Part shown: positions 35,706 through 48,305 of the stretch, one piece after another
Numbering within the stretch: position 1 is the first letter of the stretch
How the letters are laid out: each line of letters opens with the position of its first letter
Assembly: GCA_015179125.1 (NCBI GenBank)
Contig: WHVA01000263.1
Coordinates: forward strand, 1 to 64,000
Origin: Gautieria morchelliformis
Taxonomy: Eukaryota; Basidiomycota; Agaricomycetes; Gomphales; Gomphaceae
Direction of reading: 5' to 3'
DNA: 64,000 bases
Program-made: the position numbers and the translations under genes
The notes under the pieces: model-generated
What the model was told of the DNA's origin: nothing
What the model saw: only the letters and a program-made list of their open reading frames with translations
Database searches by the model: none

Positions 35706-38700
35706 TCAAGCTCGACGCATTCCGAGGATCCCGAGGATGTGGAGATGCTTGTGAGCTGGCAGTGGCTTGGTGAGGACGTCAGCTGGATTCTCAAGTGATT
35801 TGATATATTGAAGGTTGATATTTCCAGCCGTAATTTGTTCTTTAGTGTAATGGTAATGGATATCGATGTGTTTCGTCCTGCTGTTGTTGACGCTGTCGTT
35901 TGAGAATGTGATGGCGGATTGGTTGTCGGTGAAGATAGGGATGGGGGTAAACTCGTGTCTGAAGTCCCTCCCTAGCCTGATGAGCCATATCCCTTCGGCT
36001 GAAGCGAACGATCCTGCCACTACCTCTGATTCCATCGTTGATCGGCTGACACTGATCTGTTTCTTTGATGCCCAGCATATAGGTGCCCCGTTGTATGTGA
36101 ATACCCATCCAGTAGTCGATCTCCTGTCATCTTTATCTCCTGCGAAATCTGCGTCCGTATATCCTGCCAGGTTATGTGCGAATCCCATGGCCCCATCCCC
36201 TTCCCTGAGGTATGTTATTCCGTACTCTTTGGTGTTCAATAGGTATCGTAAGATTCTCTTTGCTGCTTCCCAGTGAGTGACGTTGGGCTTAGATGAGAAC
36301 TGTGCGCATCTATTGACCGTGTAGGCTATGTCTGGTCGAGTTGCCACCACGCAGTAGTTCAAGCTCCCGATTAGTGATGTGTATGCGTAGTCGATGATTT
36401 CTGAAGTGGAGGTGGAGAGTCGTAGTTCGATGTTTGGGTCATCGGAGAGTTCACTGTGCGTCCGGATGTTATTTCGAATCGTTTGGCGATGGTGTTAATG
36501 AATGCTAGTTGGGAGATGTGTATGGTGCCGTGTTCTCGATTCCTGACGATCTGGATGCTGAGTAGTCGTGTTGGGTCTCCCAAGTCCTGTATGTCAAAGC
36601 TCCCCCTGATGTCTCTGATCATCCTCTCCATTGCAGTCAACGAATTCGATGCAAGGAGTCCATCGTCCACATACCATCCTGCAATCTCGATGTTGTCTCC
36701 TTCCCTGAATCTGAGGAATATCGTCCTATCCGCCTCTCCTGCTTTGAATCCCAATTTCTCCATCTGTTCTCTCAGTGTCCCATGCCATACTCTCCCCGAT
36801 TGTTTGAGTCCATATATTCCTTTATTCAGTTTGCAGACCAAATTCTCTTCTCCCTGCTTGATAAATCTCTCCGGCTGCCGCATGTATACGGTGTCGTCGA
36901 GCTTTCTGTTCAGGTAAGCTCCCTTCACGTCGATGTGTCGTAATTCTAGATTGTATTTGGTTGCGAGAGCGAGGATAAGTCGAATTGAGGTGAGTCAGAT
37001 GGTGGGGGAATATGTTTCTTGGAAGTCGACTCCTGGGACTTGTGAGTATCCCTGTGCAACGAATCTCGCCTTGAACTTATCCACTTCTCCTAGATTATCC
37101 CTATTCACTCTTAATGTCCATCTGCTCCCTATGATGTTTGTCCCCTCTGGTCTCTCGGTTAGTTCCCATGTTTTGTATCCCATCAGTAGGTCGTGTTCAT
37201 CCTGACATGCCTTCCTCCACTTCTCTGTGTCCCTCGATTTCATTGCCTCTCTGTAACTCGCCGGTTCATCCTCTGCCAATACTACGAATGCTGTCTCCGT
37301 TTCTTCAAGTGTCGTTCTTCCTCGTGCCATCGCTGCTACCTCTGTGAGTAATGCTGTGTGTTGTTTTCCCTTCCCGTAATCAGTGTTTGTTGGATTCATC
37401 CATGGCCCCTTCAAGAAGTCCTTCGGTGCTGTTTCCTCGCTTCCTTCTCTTCCCGTATCCCCTTCTGACTGTTCTGTTGATTCTTCCCATTCGTTATTTC
37501 TGTTTCTGTTCTTTCCTCCTCCTCTCATTGCTTTGTCACAATCCCCTCGACCTCTTCCGCTTCAATCTCCTCCTCTTCTTCCAGACTTAGATCGATGAGT
37601 GGTGGGATGTTATTGTCATCGTTGTCTCCAGCTGGATCATTTCTGGATTGCGATGGTGGGGAAAATGATGGTAGCTTTCCGTTGAGTACCCATAGGTAGG
37701 GGTCGTCATCCTCCTCTTCCACATGTAGAGTAGTATGTTCGACGTGTTTTAGTTCATCGAATACTACATCTCTAGACTTCATCAGTGTCTGAGTTCGTGG
37801 TATTCACACCTTGTAAGATTTTGAGTTGTCAAAATATCCCACAAAAATTCCTTCGATCGCTTTGTAGTCTCCTTTCTTCCTTGTGGCTTTTGGGACTAGT
37901 GCCCAACACCTGGATCCGTATGTTCGCAGCCAATCGAGTCTGGGCCTGGTTTTCCAAAAGGCCTTGTAAGGTGACTTGTTGATTTTCGTGTGTAGTATGC
38001 GGTTCTTGATGAAATTGACGGTGTGTACGCTGGATACCCAGAATCGTTTGCTGAGTTCTGCGTCGTTCTGTAGGGTGAGGGCTCCTTCCTGTAGGGTCCT
38101 GTTGTATCTCTCGGTGATACCATTGTGTTCTGGTGTGTGAGGGGTTGTGGTTTGGTGAACAATTCCAAGCTCACTGCATGTACTTTCGAATTCCTTCCCG
38201 GTGTATTCTCCCCCGTTGTCCGTCCTTATCCTCCTCACTTCTGCTTTCCTTTGTGTCCTTAACCATGCAATATATTCTTTGAATGATTTCGTGATGGTTG
38301 TGCATTCCTTATTCTTCAGAAAGTCGATGTATGCGTATCGAGTGGCGTGATCGATCCATGTGATGAAATATTTGTATCCTCCAACTGATGTTTCAAATGG
38401 TCCGCATAAGTCTGATGATACAATGTCTCCGATCTTCTCTGGTATGTCCTCGATGTTTTTGAATGGTGAACGCGTCTGTTTTCCGAAAGGGCAGTTGGTG
38501 CATATATTCAGCTCCTCCTCACTACTGATCTTCGGTAAACCGACGCCTGTCTGTTGTTTCCACATCTTATGAATTGTTGACGTGGCGGTGTGTGCTAGTC
38601 TGTGATGCCATAGTGTCAATTGGTTCGGTTTATCAGAGTAGAGAGCCTTCTCTGGTTCGGGTTTCATTGATGGTTGAGCCATGTATGCGTACAAGTTGTC

Positions 38701-39440
38701 GATCCTTGTTCCTTGAGCTAAGATTTCGTCCCCCATCAGTAGGGACATATCGTCCTTGCTGAAAATGACGTCTACGTTTGCGTTGGTCATTTTGGCTACG
38801 GAGAGTAAGTTGGCGTTGAGCCTTGGGACGTATATGACGTCGATCAGTGTGAGGGCTAGGGGTGTTAGGTGCAGGTGAGCGTTGCTTTGTAGTGTTATTC
38901 TGATGGTTCCCCTCTGATTGGCTCTGAAGGAGTCTCCGCTGGCTGTTTCGATGGAAATTGGTGGTGTGGGATGCATTTCGTCGAATAAGTCAATGTTGCC
39001 GCATAGGTGACTGGTGGCCCCAGAATCGACTAGCCAGATGTGTACATTGTCCTTTATGGCTGATAATGCCATGGAATCTGTCGATAGGACTATGTCACTG
39101 GCCTCAGGGTCTGCTTTCGTCTCCTCGTGTGCCATCATGACGATGTCTTTCTTCGGTACGTTGGCGAATTGTGCTGAATCATTGTTGGTGTTCGGTTGGT
39201 GTTGCTGAGGTGGTGTCGGTCTGTTGTTTTCGAATTTGTTGGGTCTGTTGTATCCCCCTCCCTGTGAGTTCCCTCTTCCCATCATGTTCCCTCCGTGTGT
39301 GTTTTTGTGTCTCCTCCATGGTTCGTGTATTGCTAGCCCTCCTCCTGGTGCGTGACATCTCGATGCTGAGTGGTTCGGTTTGCCGCAGTTGTTGCAGGAG
39401 AAGTTGTGTCCTCCTGGCTGTTGGATCGGGGGTTGATTCT
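35706..39440 (-). pseudogene. Ty1/Copia element 2, 5'-truncated polyprotein
   Basis: Read leftward on the minus strand: a CCHC knuckle (CNNCGKPNHSASRC, near 39360-39400); protease (IWLVDSGATSHL); integrase with WHHRLAH, SSDLCGPFE, RTDNGGEY and HTPEHNGITERYNRT (37804-39285); an acidic linker (37525-37782); reverse transcriptase (36371-37528, with FVAQGYSQVPGVDFQETYSP and WYVDDGLL); and RNase H (35706-36362, GYTDADFAGD, RSTMESE and FTDNQSA). Catalytic residues are largely present, but several stops and shifts split the frame (near 37805, 37525, 36990 and 36365). The gag N-terminus and 5' LTR are missing, and the right side joins Gypsy RNase H sequence near 39440. The sequence is clearly different from the Copia family at 56.4-61.7 kb. 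Confidence 0.85.
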
Positions 39441-40008
39441 GTTACCTTTATCGGTTGAGAGTAGCGGGTAGAAATTGTGTGGGTTAATGCTGGCATAGTC
39501 ACTACTTCCCTCTTTTGGGTAGATGTCTCAACGTCTAGTGAGTGCGTCAGGTTTTGCTCCGAGTTTTCTGGGGTGGAAACGGATCACCATGTTGAACTGT
39601 GAGAGATATTCAGACCAGCAGACTTGACGGCGTGTCAAAATCTTAGTAGTCGCAAAATACTCAAGGTTTTTATGATCTGTAACAATGTCAATTGGATAAT
39701 TTGGACCTTCAAGGTAGTGTCACCAAATTTTGAAGGCTTTGAAGATTGCAAGTAGCTCCTTATCATTGATGTCATAGTTGAGTTCCGGGGTGGAAAAGGT
39801 GCAGGAATGAAAAGCGATCAGGTGAATTTCTCTGTCATTGGGTGAAATGATCAAAAGAATTGTGGTTAGTGCATAGTCAGAAGCGTCGGTTTTGAGTACA
39901 AGTTGGGCATTGAGAATCCAGAAACCGAGAATTGGAGTGGTAGTGAAGGCCCCCTTGAGGCTTTCGAAAGCTGAGCGGTATTCCGGAGTGAAATTCCAAG
40001 GAGCACCC

Positions 40009-41280
40009 TGTCACAATTGGTTTTCAGGCGTTAATATCGTGTATTAGTGAACACAGCGAATGCCCGAATAACTTGTGCGAATAAGTATGCCGTTCGGCGA
40101 ATAGGTGAACCAACAAATGTTCACAAGATAAGAGGGTTGCCCAAACAGAGCTTGCCCTATCTACAGTCGTAGTGAAATAGCCCGTGGCACTTGACGGTAT
40201 AATGTGCAAGGTGTCACCGAAGGGCTGTCTAAGTAGCGACAATCCCTTCGCCGGTGAAGGTACTCCTTCGGAGTCCTTCGCCGACAGCGCAGAAAATAGT
40301 TCGAAGGCTAAGGTAACGAAGATAAAGTATGAGAACTCACCAGTGATGCCTAAGTCCTCTTCTGGTTGAAGATAGGAATCTCCAGGAGAAGGCTCAAGAT
40401 GATGATCACAGCGAGGTCAAGTTTGCACAAGATGAACGACATATGATAATTGAACTGGGGAATGTACATGTGAATGCAAACTACTTATATCGAATGCTCA
40501 TAAAGTATTAGCGAATAGGAAAGAGGCCGTTCCGAGTTAGGGTTGGATAGGGGTGCGCTGTCATGATACAACATAGATGGAATAAACATACAATAGAGTG
40601 AGGGAAGAGGGAGAACATGAAATGACGGAGAGTAAAGGTGGCGAAGGCACTTATGTAGGAAACCATGTCTTGGGACCTGCATATATGCTACCCTGCACGG
40701 ACTCTTCGTCTACGGGGTTGATCCCACACGACCTATGTAAGGGACGTCCCGCGAACACATCCTAGCCATATGAACACCCAAAGGGGTTGGATCGAGAAGC
40801 TGATGGGAGTAATAACGAGCCATCATACCGGGGAGGGGGCATTGATCGGGTTTTGATGGCATGCCTGCTGGCGAATGATGCGAGCAGCGAATCGACGTTC
40901 AGCGAAATGTGAGGAAGGGCGAACGGAGACGACATAGGGGAGGAGTGGTCGATGTGGGGGGCGAAGCCAAGCGAACACAGGGGAAGAGTGGCAAAAGGGG
41001 AAATGGGGGTAACAAGGTGCAGGAAGTACACAAGCCATGACAATCCGATCATAGGAACACCATCAAAAGAGGGTTGAGCAGAGGAGGTGATAGGCCCAGT
41101 GATGACTACCAAGTCAGTCCAAAGATGTCGATTGTGCTCTGACGGCATGGCTATGGTGAATGGCGCGAACAGCGAAGATCGGTTGCCAAACACGGCAAGG
41201 GCAATCCGAGCGAACATGGAGGTGGAGTGGGGAATGGAAGAACCGAGCAGCTGAGTATGAGAAGTAAACACGTCATGACA
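40009..41280 (-). repeat. Solo LTR family S, copy 2
   Basis: 1272 bp, inverted relative to copy 1, from TGTCACAATTGG to CACGTCATGACA. The 5-bp duplication is CACCC (40004-40008 and 41281-41285). It interrupts a Gypsy reverse transcriptase/RNase H junction. Two ~240-bp units are present at its right end. Two short hairpins (CCTTCGCCGGTGAAGG and ACTCCTTCGGAGT) lie near 40245-40275. Confidence 0.85.
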
Positions 41281-42341
41281 CACCCTTCCTGGTGAGACAC
41301 ATAAGTGGAACAGTAATGTCGGAAAGTTATAAATGAAATGTCAGTAAAAGTTGGCAAAGCCAAGGAAAGACTGCATATCCTTAACACATTGGAGTTCTGG
41401 CCATTCTTGAATTGCCTTGATCTTGTCCTGTGCCATGGTGAGACCTGTTGGAGAGAGGATATAGCCCAGGTATTTGACCTTGTCGCCATGCCATTCGCAT
41501 TTCTCTGCTTTAGCATAGAGGTGGTTTTTGTGGAGCCGGCAGAGCACTTCACAGACATGTTCCCAGTGTTCTTCTGGTGTGTCAGAATAGATGAGGATGT
41601 CATCAATGTAAACTAGAACACATACATTGAGGAGGTCAGAAAATATGTCCATGAAACACTGAAAAGCAGCAGGAGAATTGGTTAGACCAAAAGGCATGAC
41701 AACCCACTCAAAAGCACCATAATGAGTGTGGAAGGTGGTTTTCCACTTGTCATCTTCTCAGATGTGGACAAGGTGATAAGTGTGCCGGAGGTCAATTTTG
41801 GTGTAGCTCTTTGCCCTGCACAGAGTATCAAGGAGGTCAGAAATGCATGGAAGTGGATATTTGTCCTTCTTGGTTGTTGGTAAGGGCATCGAGTCTGTGG
41901 AAATCAACACAGAGGTGGAGAGTTCCATCCTTCTTTTTGATGAAAAGGACTGGAGTGCCATGCAGAGACAGTGAAGGGTGGATAAAGCCCATGTTGAGGT
42001 GTTCGTCAACAAACTCGCAGAGAGTTTGGAGTTCACTTTGTGAAAGAGAGTAGATTGGTCTGAGGGGCAGGGATACACCTTCTTCGATATCTACAAGTTG
42101 TAAGGTTGATGATCAGTGGGTCTATCGGCTTTAGCCTTATTGAACACGTCAAATTGTGATATTATTCCTGGACTAAACTCATGTTGACCTGAGTGGAAGT
42201 TGAGGTGGAATAAGAGCTGAATCGGAGAGGTGAAGTTGAAAAACAGTCAAATCTTCTTGTTGTTGTAGCACACAAAAAGCGGTGGTGGAAATGAGGGCAA
42301 TTTGAGGAGCTTCAAGCGGGGGTGGGGATGGAGTTGCTACC

Positions 42342-43615
42342 TGTCAAGATTGGTTTTTAGGTGTTAATATCGTGTATTAGTGAACACAGCAAATGCCCGA
42401 ATAACTTGTGCGAATAAGTGTGCCGTTTAGCGAATAGGGTGAACCAATAAATGTTCAGAAGATAAGAGGGCTGCCCAATTAGGTCCCACCCTATCTACAG
42501 TCATAGCGAAATAGCCTCTGACACTTGATGATGTAACACGCAAGGTGTCACGAAAAGGTTGTTTAAGTAGCAACAATCCTTTCGCCGGCAAAGGCACTCC
42601 TTCGGAGCCCGTCGCCGACAGCACAGCACAGATAATAGTTCAAAGGCTAAGGTAACGAAGGTGAAGTATGAAAACTCACCAGTTATGCTTAAGTCTTCCT
42701 CTGGTCTAAGATAGAAATCTACAGGAGAGGGCTCAAGACGATAGTCACATCGAGGTCAAGTTTTGCACAAGATGGACGTATGATAATTGAACTGGGGAAT
42801 ATACATGCGAATGTAGACTAGTTATACCGAATGCTCATATGATGCTAGCGAATAGGAAAGAGGCCATCATGAGTCAGGGTTGGATAGGGGTGTGCAGTCA
42901 GGATACAGAAAAGATGGAACACGTATACAATAGAAACAGGGAGGCGTGTGAATGTGAAATGATGGGGAGAAAAGATGACAAAGGCACCTATGTACAAAAA
43001 CACACCTTGAGACCTGCATATATGTTACCCTGCACGGACTTTTTGCCTGCTGGGCTGATCCCACATGATCTACGGTTAGGACGTCCCATGAATGCATGCT
43101 GGCCATATGAACACCTAAAGGGGTTGCGTCGGGAAGATGATGGGGCCAGTGATGAACCATTATGCTGGGTAGAGGATATCAATCGCTTTTGATGGCATGC
43201 CTGCTGGCGAATGATGTGAGCAGCGACTGGTCATTCGGCGAATGTGGCAAAGGCTGAATGCATTGATCATAGACGAGGTGTGGTCGGAGGGCAGGGTGAA
43301 GTCGGGCGAACACGAAGGAGGAGTGGTGAAAGGGGAAACAGGGACAGCTGGGTGCAGGAAACACACGGGTCGTGACAATCCGGCCATAGGAACATCCAAA
43401 AGGGGGTTGAGCCGAGTAGGTAAGAGAGTCAGTAATGGACCATCAAGCCAGTCAAGGGACGTTGATTGTGTTTTGATGGCGTGGCCATGGTGAGTGATGC
43501 GAGTAGCCATGATCGTTCGGCGAACTCGGTGAAGGGCGATCAGAGCAAACATCGAGGTGGAGTGAAGAAGGGAAGGACAGGGCTAATGGGTATAGGAAAT
43601 AAACACATCATGACA
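42342..43615 (-). repeat. Solo LTR family S, copy 3
   Basis: 1274 bp from TGTCAAGATTGG to CACATCATGACA. The 5-bp duplication is CTACC (42337-42341 and 43616-43620). Same orientation as copy 2 and inserted in the same Gypsy relic, between reverse transcriptase and protease. Confidence 0.85.
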
Positions 43616-44001
43616 CTACCATGGGACCAGAGTGTGGAACTGAATCCATGAGCGGAGTTGCAGAAGAGGCTCTAGCCATCTTTGCAGACAACATCAGAAT
43701 AGATGGATGATCCAGGGTATGGAACTGTATTTGGCCCAATGCCCAGTTAATCAACAGATTATATCGGGTGAGCCAATTGTGTCCTAGTACAACGGAATAG
43801 CTGGCATCTAGCGGAGTAACATAAAATGTAACTTCATCGGTGTCCCCAGTAGCGAAGCAGATGGACAGGTCCACAACTTGTGAAACTGCCGTGTTGGATG
43901 ACCCATCAAAAGGCAGAGCGGAATAGTCAGAATGTTGTCGGTTGGAAGCTTGTGCTTGAGTAACAAAGTCGGAATTGAGGAAACAGTGAGTTGAACCAGA
44001 G

Positions 44002-44757
44002 TGTCATGATGTGTTTATTTCCCATACTTGCATACTCTATCCTCCTATTTCTCACTCCATTTCTGTGTTCGCTCCGATTGCCCTTGCCCTGTTCGGCAAC
44101 CGATCTTCACTGTTCGTGCCACTCACCATAGCCACACTATCAACGCACGATCGACGTCTTTGGACCAACCTGGTGGTTCATCACTGGTCCTATCGCCTCC
44201 TCTGCTCAACCCTCTTTCGATGGTGTTCCTATGATCATATTGTCATGACTTGTGTATTTCCTGCACCTTGGTATCCCCGTCTCCCCTTTTGCCATACCTC
44301 CCCTGCCTTCGCTCGGCTTCGCCCCTCACTTCGACCACTCCTCCCCTATGTCCTCTCTGTTCGCCCTTCATTGCATTCACCGAACGACTATTCGCTGCTC
44401 ACATCATTCGCCAGCAGGCACGCCATCAAATACGAATCGATACCATTTACCTGGTGTGATGGTTCATCACTAACCCCATCATCTTCTCAATCCAACCCCT
44501 TTGGGTGTTCATATGGACAAAGTGTGTTCATGGGACATTCCTTCCATAGGTTGTGTGGGATCAACCCAGTAGACGAAGAGTCCGTGCAGTGTAGCATGTA
44601 TGCGGGTCCCAAGACATGGTTTCATACATAAGTGCCTTCGCCACCTTTACTCTCCGTCGTTTCACATTCGCACTCCTCCCTCACTCTATTGTATGTTTAT
44701 TCCATCTACTTAGTATCCCGACTGCGCACCCCTATCCAACCCTGATTCACGATTAGC
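44002..44757 (+). repeat. Solo LTR family S, copy 4 (3'-truncated)
   Basis: Starts TGTCATGATGTGTT at 44002 after CAGAG and follows copy 1 for ~755 bp, then stops near 44757 where Gypsy gag sequence resumes. The distal ~515 bp and the second target duplication are missing, so a deletion followed the insertion. The insertion point lies inside the retropepsin DSG active-site codons of the host Gypsy. Confidence 0.75.
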
Positions 44758-45534
44758 CTTCATGGTGGAAGGCTCAAGTGCATTCTTGGGCAATGTGGCC
44801 ACCTTCACTGTAGAAAAGGCAAAGGTTGTTGTCCAATCAACACTGCTGTTCTGCAGGGGTTAGTTTTCCATCCTTCCCAAGTTTGTCATAAAGGTGGGGA
44901 GTTGTCTTCTGGGCGTTGGAGTTGTTATTGGATCTGGAAGCAGCTGGGTTGTTGTGAGGTGCAGGGGTGGAGCTCCAATTGCTGGAGTTGGAGCCAGAAC
45001 TGTTATTGTTGTTGTTTCCAGAGCTGTTGTTTCTGGGATTAGTCTTCTTCTTGTCCTTGTCAGACTTCTTGTCAGAAGACTTGTCAGGCTTGTTCTGCAT
45101 GGAGGTTTTGCAAGCAATTTCAGAGTGTCATTCCCAGTATCAGGCATCAATGGACTGAGCCAGGTTGCAGAGTTCCTTCAGAGTGGTGGGTTTGCCAACA
45201 TAGGCGATATCATCCTTGATGTGGGATGGAAAACCCATGTAGAACTGTCAGCGGAGTGTGGCTTCTCCCCATTGGACTCAAGGAGTGGGCTGCTGGAAAA
45301 TAACTATATTTAGCTATTTTGTGAGTTTTCTTCATATGGAGCTTATTGAGTTCGTTCTCTGCATCAACTTCCATGCTGAAAGGTCTGAAGTTGTTGTGGA
45401 GTTCAGAAACAAAGTTGGGGTAGTCATCACCCAGTTGATGATGGTATAGGGATCCATGAGGGCCAGTTTGAAATAGTCAAGAGCCATGTCTCGGAGGCAG
45501 GAAAGGGGCATAGTTGACTTTTTGCTCATCATTG

Positions 45535-47898
45535 GAAAAGGCATCAGGCCAGTTATCAATAAGCTTTTCAAGGATGATACTGGGGAATGCCCCCTTTATG
45601 TCTAGGAACAGTGCTCCTAGAACTCTGCCTTTCCACCATGCGTCCTTTGCCTTCAAGATCGTGTAGTGTAATGCGTCCGTTGTTGTTCGGCACGGCCGGC
45701 AACCATAGTGATTCTTGGGGAGTAAGTTGTGTTCTCCATCATTTTCACTAGGTCTTCTGCGACGCATGATGACAGGATTTTGCCTAGTGTGTCCAGCAAA
45801 GCTATTGGCCTATAGGCTCCTGGCGCTGTGTAGTCAGCTTTGCCGGGCTTCCGCAGCACGCGTGTGAGGGAGTCTCTCCACTGGCTGGGGTATACTTTAA
45901 GCGCGAATGTTGCCCTGAAAAGCGGCCCTATGTAAGGCATTAGTACTTGTGTGCATCTCTGAAGTACTATGTTTGGTATGCCATTGGCTCCCAGGGCTTT
46001 GAAGGGCCCGATGTGTCTGATTGCTCTCCGTATTTGATCATCTGTGATGGGTGCATAGTTGAACGCCGGCTCTGGGTACTCGTGGGCTCTGGGTATGGGT
46101 CTGTTGTGCGCATGTGTCAGCGGGAAGAATGTATCAAATAGCATCTTAGCTTTCTCTTCGTTCGTTGTCGCTATCCGCACGCTGTTGTCACTGTTTCGAC
46201 CGGCGAGCATGGGGATCCTTGCTCTCCCCCCATCTGTCGCTTCGGCTGTGGCAAACCAATTTGCTATCCAAATGTTTTTCTGGTTCACTGTCTCTAGAAA
46301 CACTTCCCAGTGCTCGAGTTTTGCCCTGCTTATGGCTTCTGCATATCTGTTCCTGGCACACTTGTATTTGTCATGGGCCTGGTCCAGGGGATCGTTGCGT
46401 CGCTCATACGCCTTGCATGCCAACTTCTTCATGGCTGTCCTCATTTGCATCAGCTCTTTTGACCACCACCTCTTCATGAACAGTGAAGGTTTTGTCTTCG
46501 GGACGAGTTCTTCAGTGGCATTGATTATCGCTCTGGTGAGCCCGTCTAGTGCTTGGTGGAACTCGTTGCTGGTTGCTGGGGCGGTCAAAGGCACGTAGTC
46601 CTCGAGTTTTTCCTGTAGCAGCTTGTTATAGTCATCCCAGTCTACCTGATGGTAGTTGTGCTTAGGAGGCTCGCACTGTGATCCTATGGCCGTCTCCAGC
46701 TCAGTATTGATAGGGAAGTGGTCACTGCGTGCCGGCTGATCTTCTGGTACTGTTTGGCATGTGAGCAGACTGTCAAGCAGAGCTGTGGACATGAAGATGT
46801 TGTCAGTGCGCATGTGATTTCCCATCGAGTGGGCTCTGATCGTGGGCACATGCTTTGGTAGCACCATGTGTAAGTCTCTTTCTACTATTGTGTCAAGGAG
46901 GATCTGGGCTGCGTCTAAGTTGCTGCGCGAGAAGAGGTGCGCGTTCCGAGGCTCATCCCACTGGGGGTGGTGGCGGTTGAAGTCACCTAGCCAGATCATA
47001 CCTGCTGTCTGGTTCACATGTGTCGCGTCTCTTCCCTGTGCCTGTAGAAATTTGTCAGTGTGGTGTATGGCTTCTGAGTGCGTGCTGTTGCAATAGAGGT
47101 TGAATATCATTATGTTACCACTTTCTGTTTTTATCCTGACTCCCGTCACGTCGGGATGTCCGACGTTGATTGCTTCCCAGGTATCTGTTGCTATTCTTTT
47201 GTTGATTAGAGTCATGGACCTGGTGCGCTTCTCCTTGTCCTTGTAGTGGGTGTCTGGGTATATCGCGTACCAGTGTGAGGTTGATCAGGCGTTTCCTAGG
47301 AAGTCCATGTAAGGTTCTTGTATTGCGATAATGTCGAACTCTTCTGGTGAACTCCGTCCTAGAAGGTTGTTGGTGGCATGGAGGGATTTGTTAATGTTCT
47401 GTTGTCTGATCCGTAAGGTTGTTCTCTGTGGCGCGTCATCACTCATTTCGACCCAGGTGCACTGTGGTCTGCCCGCTGGTCACCTGTTCCCCTGCTCCCT
47501 GTGTTCCAAAGTGTTCATTGATCGTCGTCTGCCTTAAGCCTGGTCTGGTTGTTGGTCTCGAGCGGCTCCTCGTCGTAGGGCGCTGCCACCCGGTGTCTTT
47601 ATGGCCTAACGGCGGGTTCGCTCTGCCTCTGCCTTGTGGTCCTGGTGGCGCTATTGTCTGCCGCTGCTCCGGTTCTCTGGTTTGGTGTGTCACATGCTGT
47701 GCTCCATCTGCTGTACGGTTCTGCAGGCTGTTGTTTGAGTACACTGCACTAATTGGCTCTGCTACTCCTTCCTCCTCCCACGCGTGCTGTTGCTCCCATG
47801 TCCATGGGTTTTCATCTGGGAAGAACTTGTAGGTACTCTCTGGATCGTTCCTTTCTATGCGCTCACTTGCTGCAGTGAACTTCGGGCAGGTGCGGTCC
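45535..47898 (-). pseudogene. LINE (Tad/L1-like), endonuclease and reverse transcriptase part
   Basis: Minus strand. From 47898 down come the end of ORF1 (ASERIERNDPESTYKFFPDE), then an endonuclease/exonuclease/phosphatase-type domain (EEFDIIAIQEPYMD, WLGDFNRHHPQWDE and ARSDHFPI), then the reverse transcriptase start (LRKPGKADYTAPGAYRPIAL and GALFLDIKGAFPS, which contains the first catalytic Asp). It ends abruptly near 45535 against Gypsy gag, so the palm YADD region is missing. A TGA near 47285 fits a CGA-to-TGA change. The 5' continuation lies at 55592-55956 and 62498-63463, separated by two later LTR insertions. Confidence 0.8.
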
Positions 47899-48305
47899 TG
47901 TCAAGATGGGTTTTTAGGCGTTAATATCGTGTATTAGTGAACACAGCGAATGCCCGAATAACTTGTGCGAATAAGTATGCCGTTCGGCGAATGGGTGAAC
48001 CAATGAATGTTCACAAGGTAAGAGGGTTTGCCTAAACAAGGCTCACCCTATCTACAGTCATAGCGAAATAGCCCGTGACTCTTGACGATGTAACGTGCAA
48101 GGTCTCACGGAAGGGCTGTCTAAGTCTCGACAATCCCTTCGCTGGCGAAGGTGCTCCTTCAGAGCCCTTCGCCAACAGCACAGAAAATGGTTCGAAGGCT
48201 AAGGTAACAAAGATGAAGTATGAGAACTCACCAGTGATGCCTAAGTCCTCTGCTAGTCGAAGATGGAAATCTCCAAGAGAAGACTTAAGACGGTGACCAC
48301 GGCGA
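47899..48305 (-). repeat. Solo LTR family S, copy 5, first part
   Basis: TGTCAAGATGGG starts here after the duplication GGTCC (47894-47898). The LTR is interrupted at 48305 by the chromovirus and continues at 54961. The joined copy is ~1033 bp, about 239 bp shorter than the others, because it has only one of the two internal units. Confidence 0.85.

Larger units (their letters stand above)
39440..45530 (-). pseudogene. Ty3/Gypsy relic 3 (gag to RNase H), cut by three LTR insertions
   Basis: The minus-strand order is gag (44758-45530, with a degenerate knuckle CLFYSEGGHIAQEC in which the second Cys is Tyr); protease (43621-44001, SGSTHCFLNSDFV and VVLGHNWLTRYN); reverse transcriptase (41281-42341, with [17 protein letters not shown] and [11 protein letters not shown]); and RNase H (39440-40008, APWNFTPEYRSAF, LKTDASDYALT and DINDKELLAIF, ending AKPDALTRR). 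Three family S LTRs split it at 40009-41280, 42342-43615 and 44002-44757. Joining across the first of these restores the continuous frame. The left end is cut at Copia element 2 and the right end at the LINE. Confidence 0.8.

Noticed and set aside
46059..46598. Plus-strand 179-codon frame
   Set aside because: It is the antisense shadow of the LINE reverse transcriptase/endonuclease on the minus strand.
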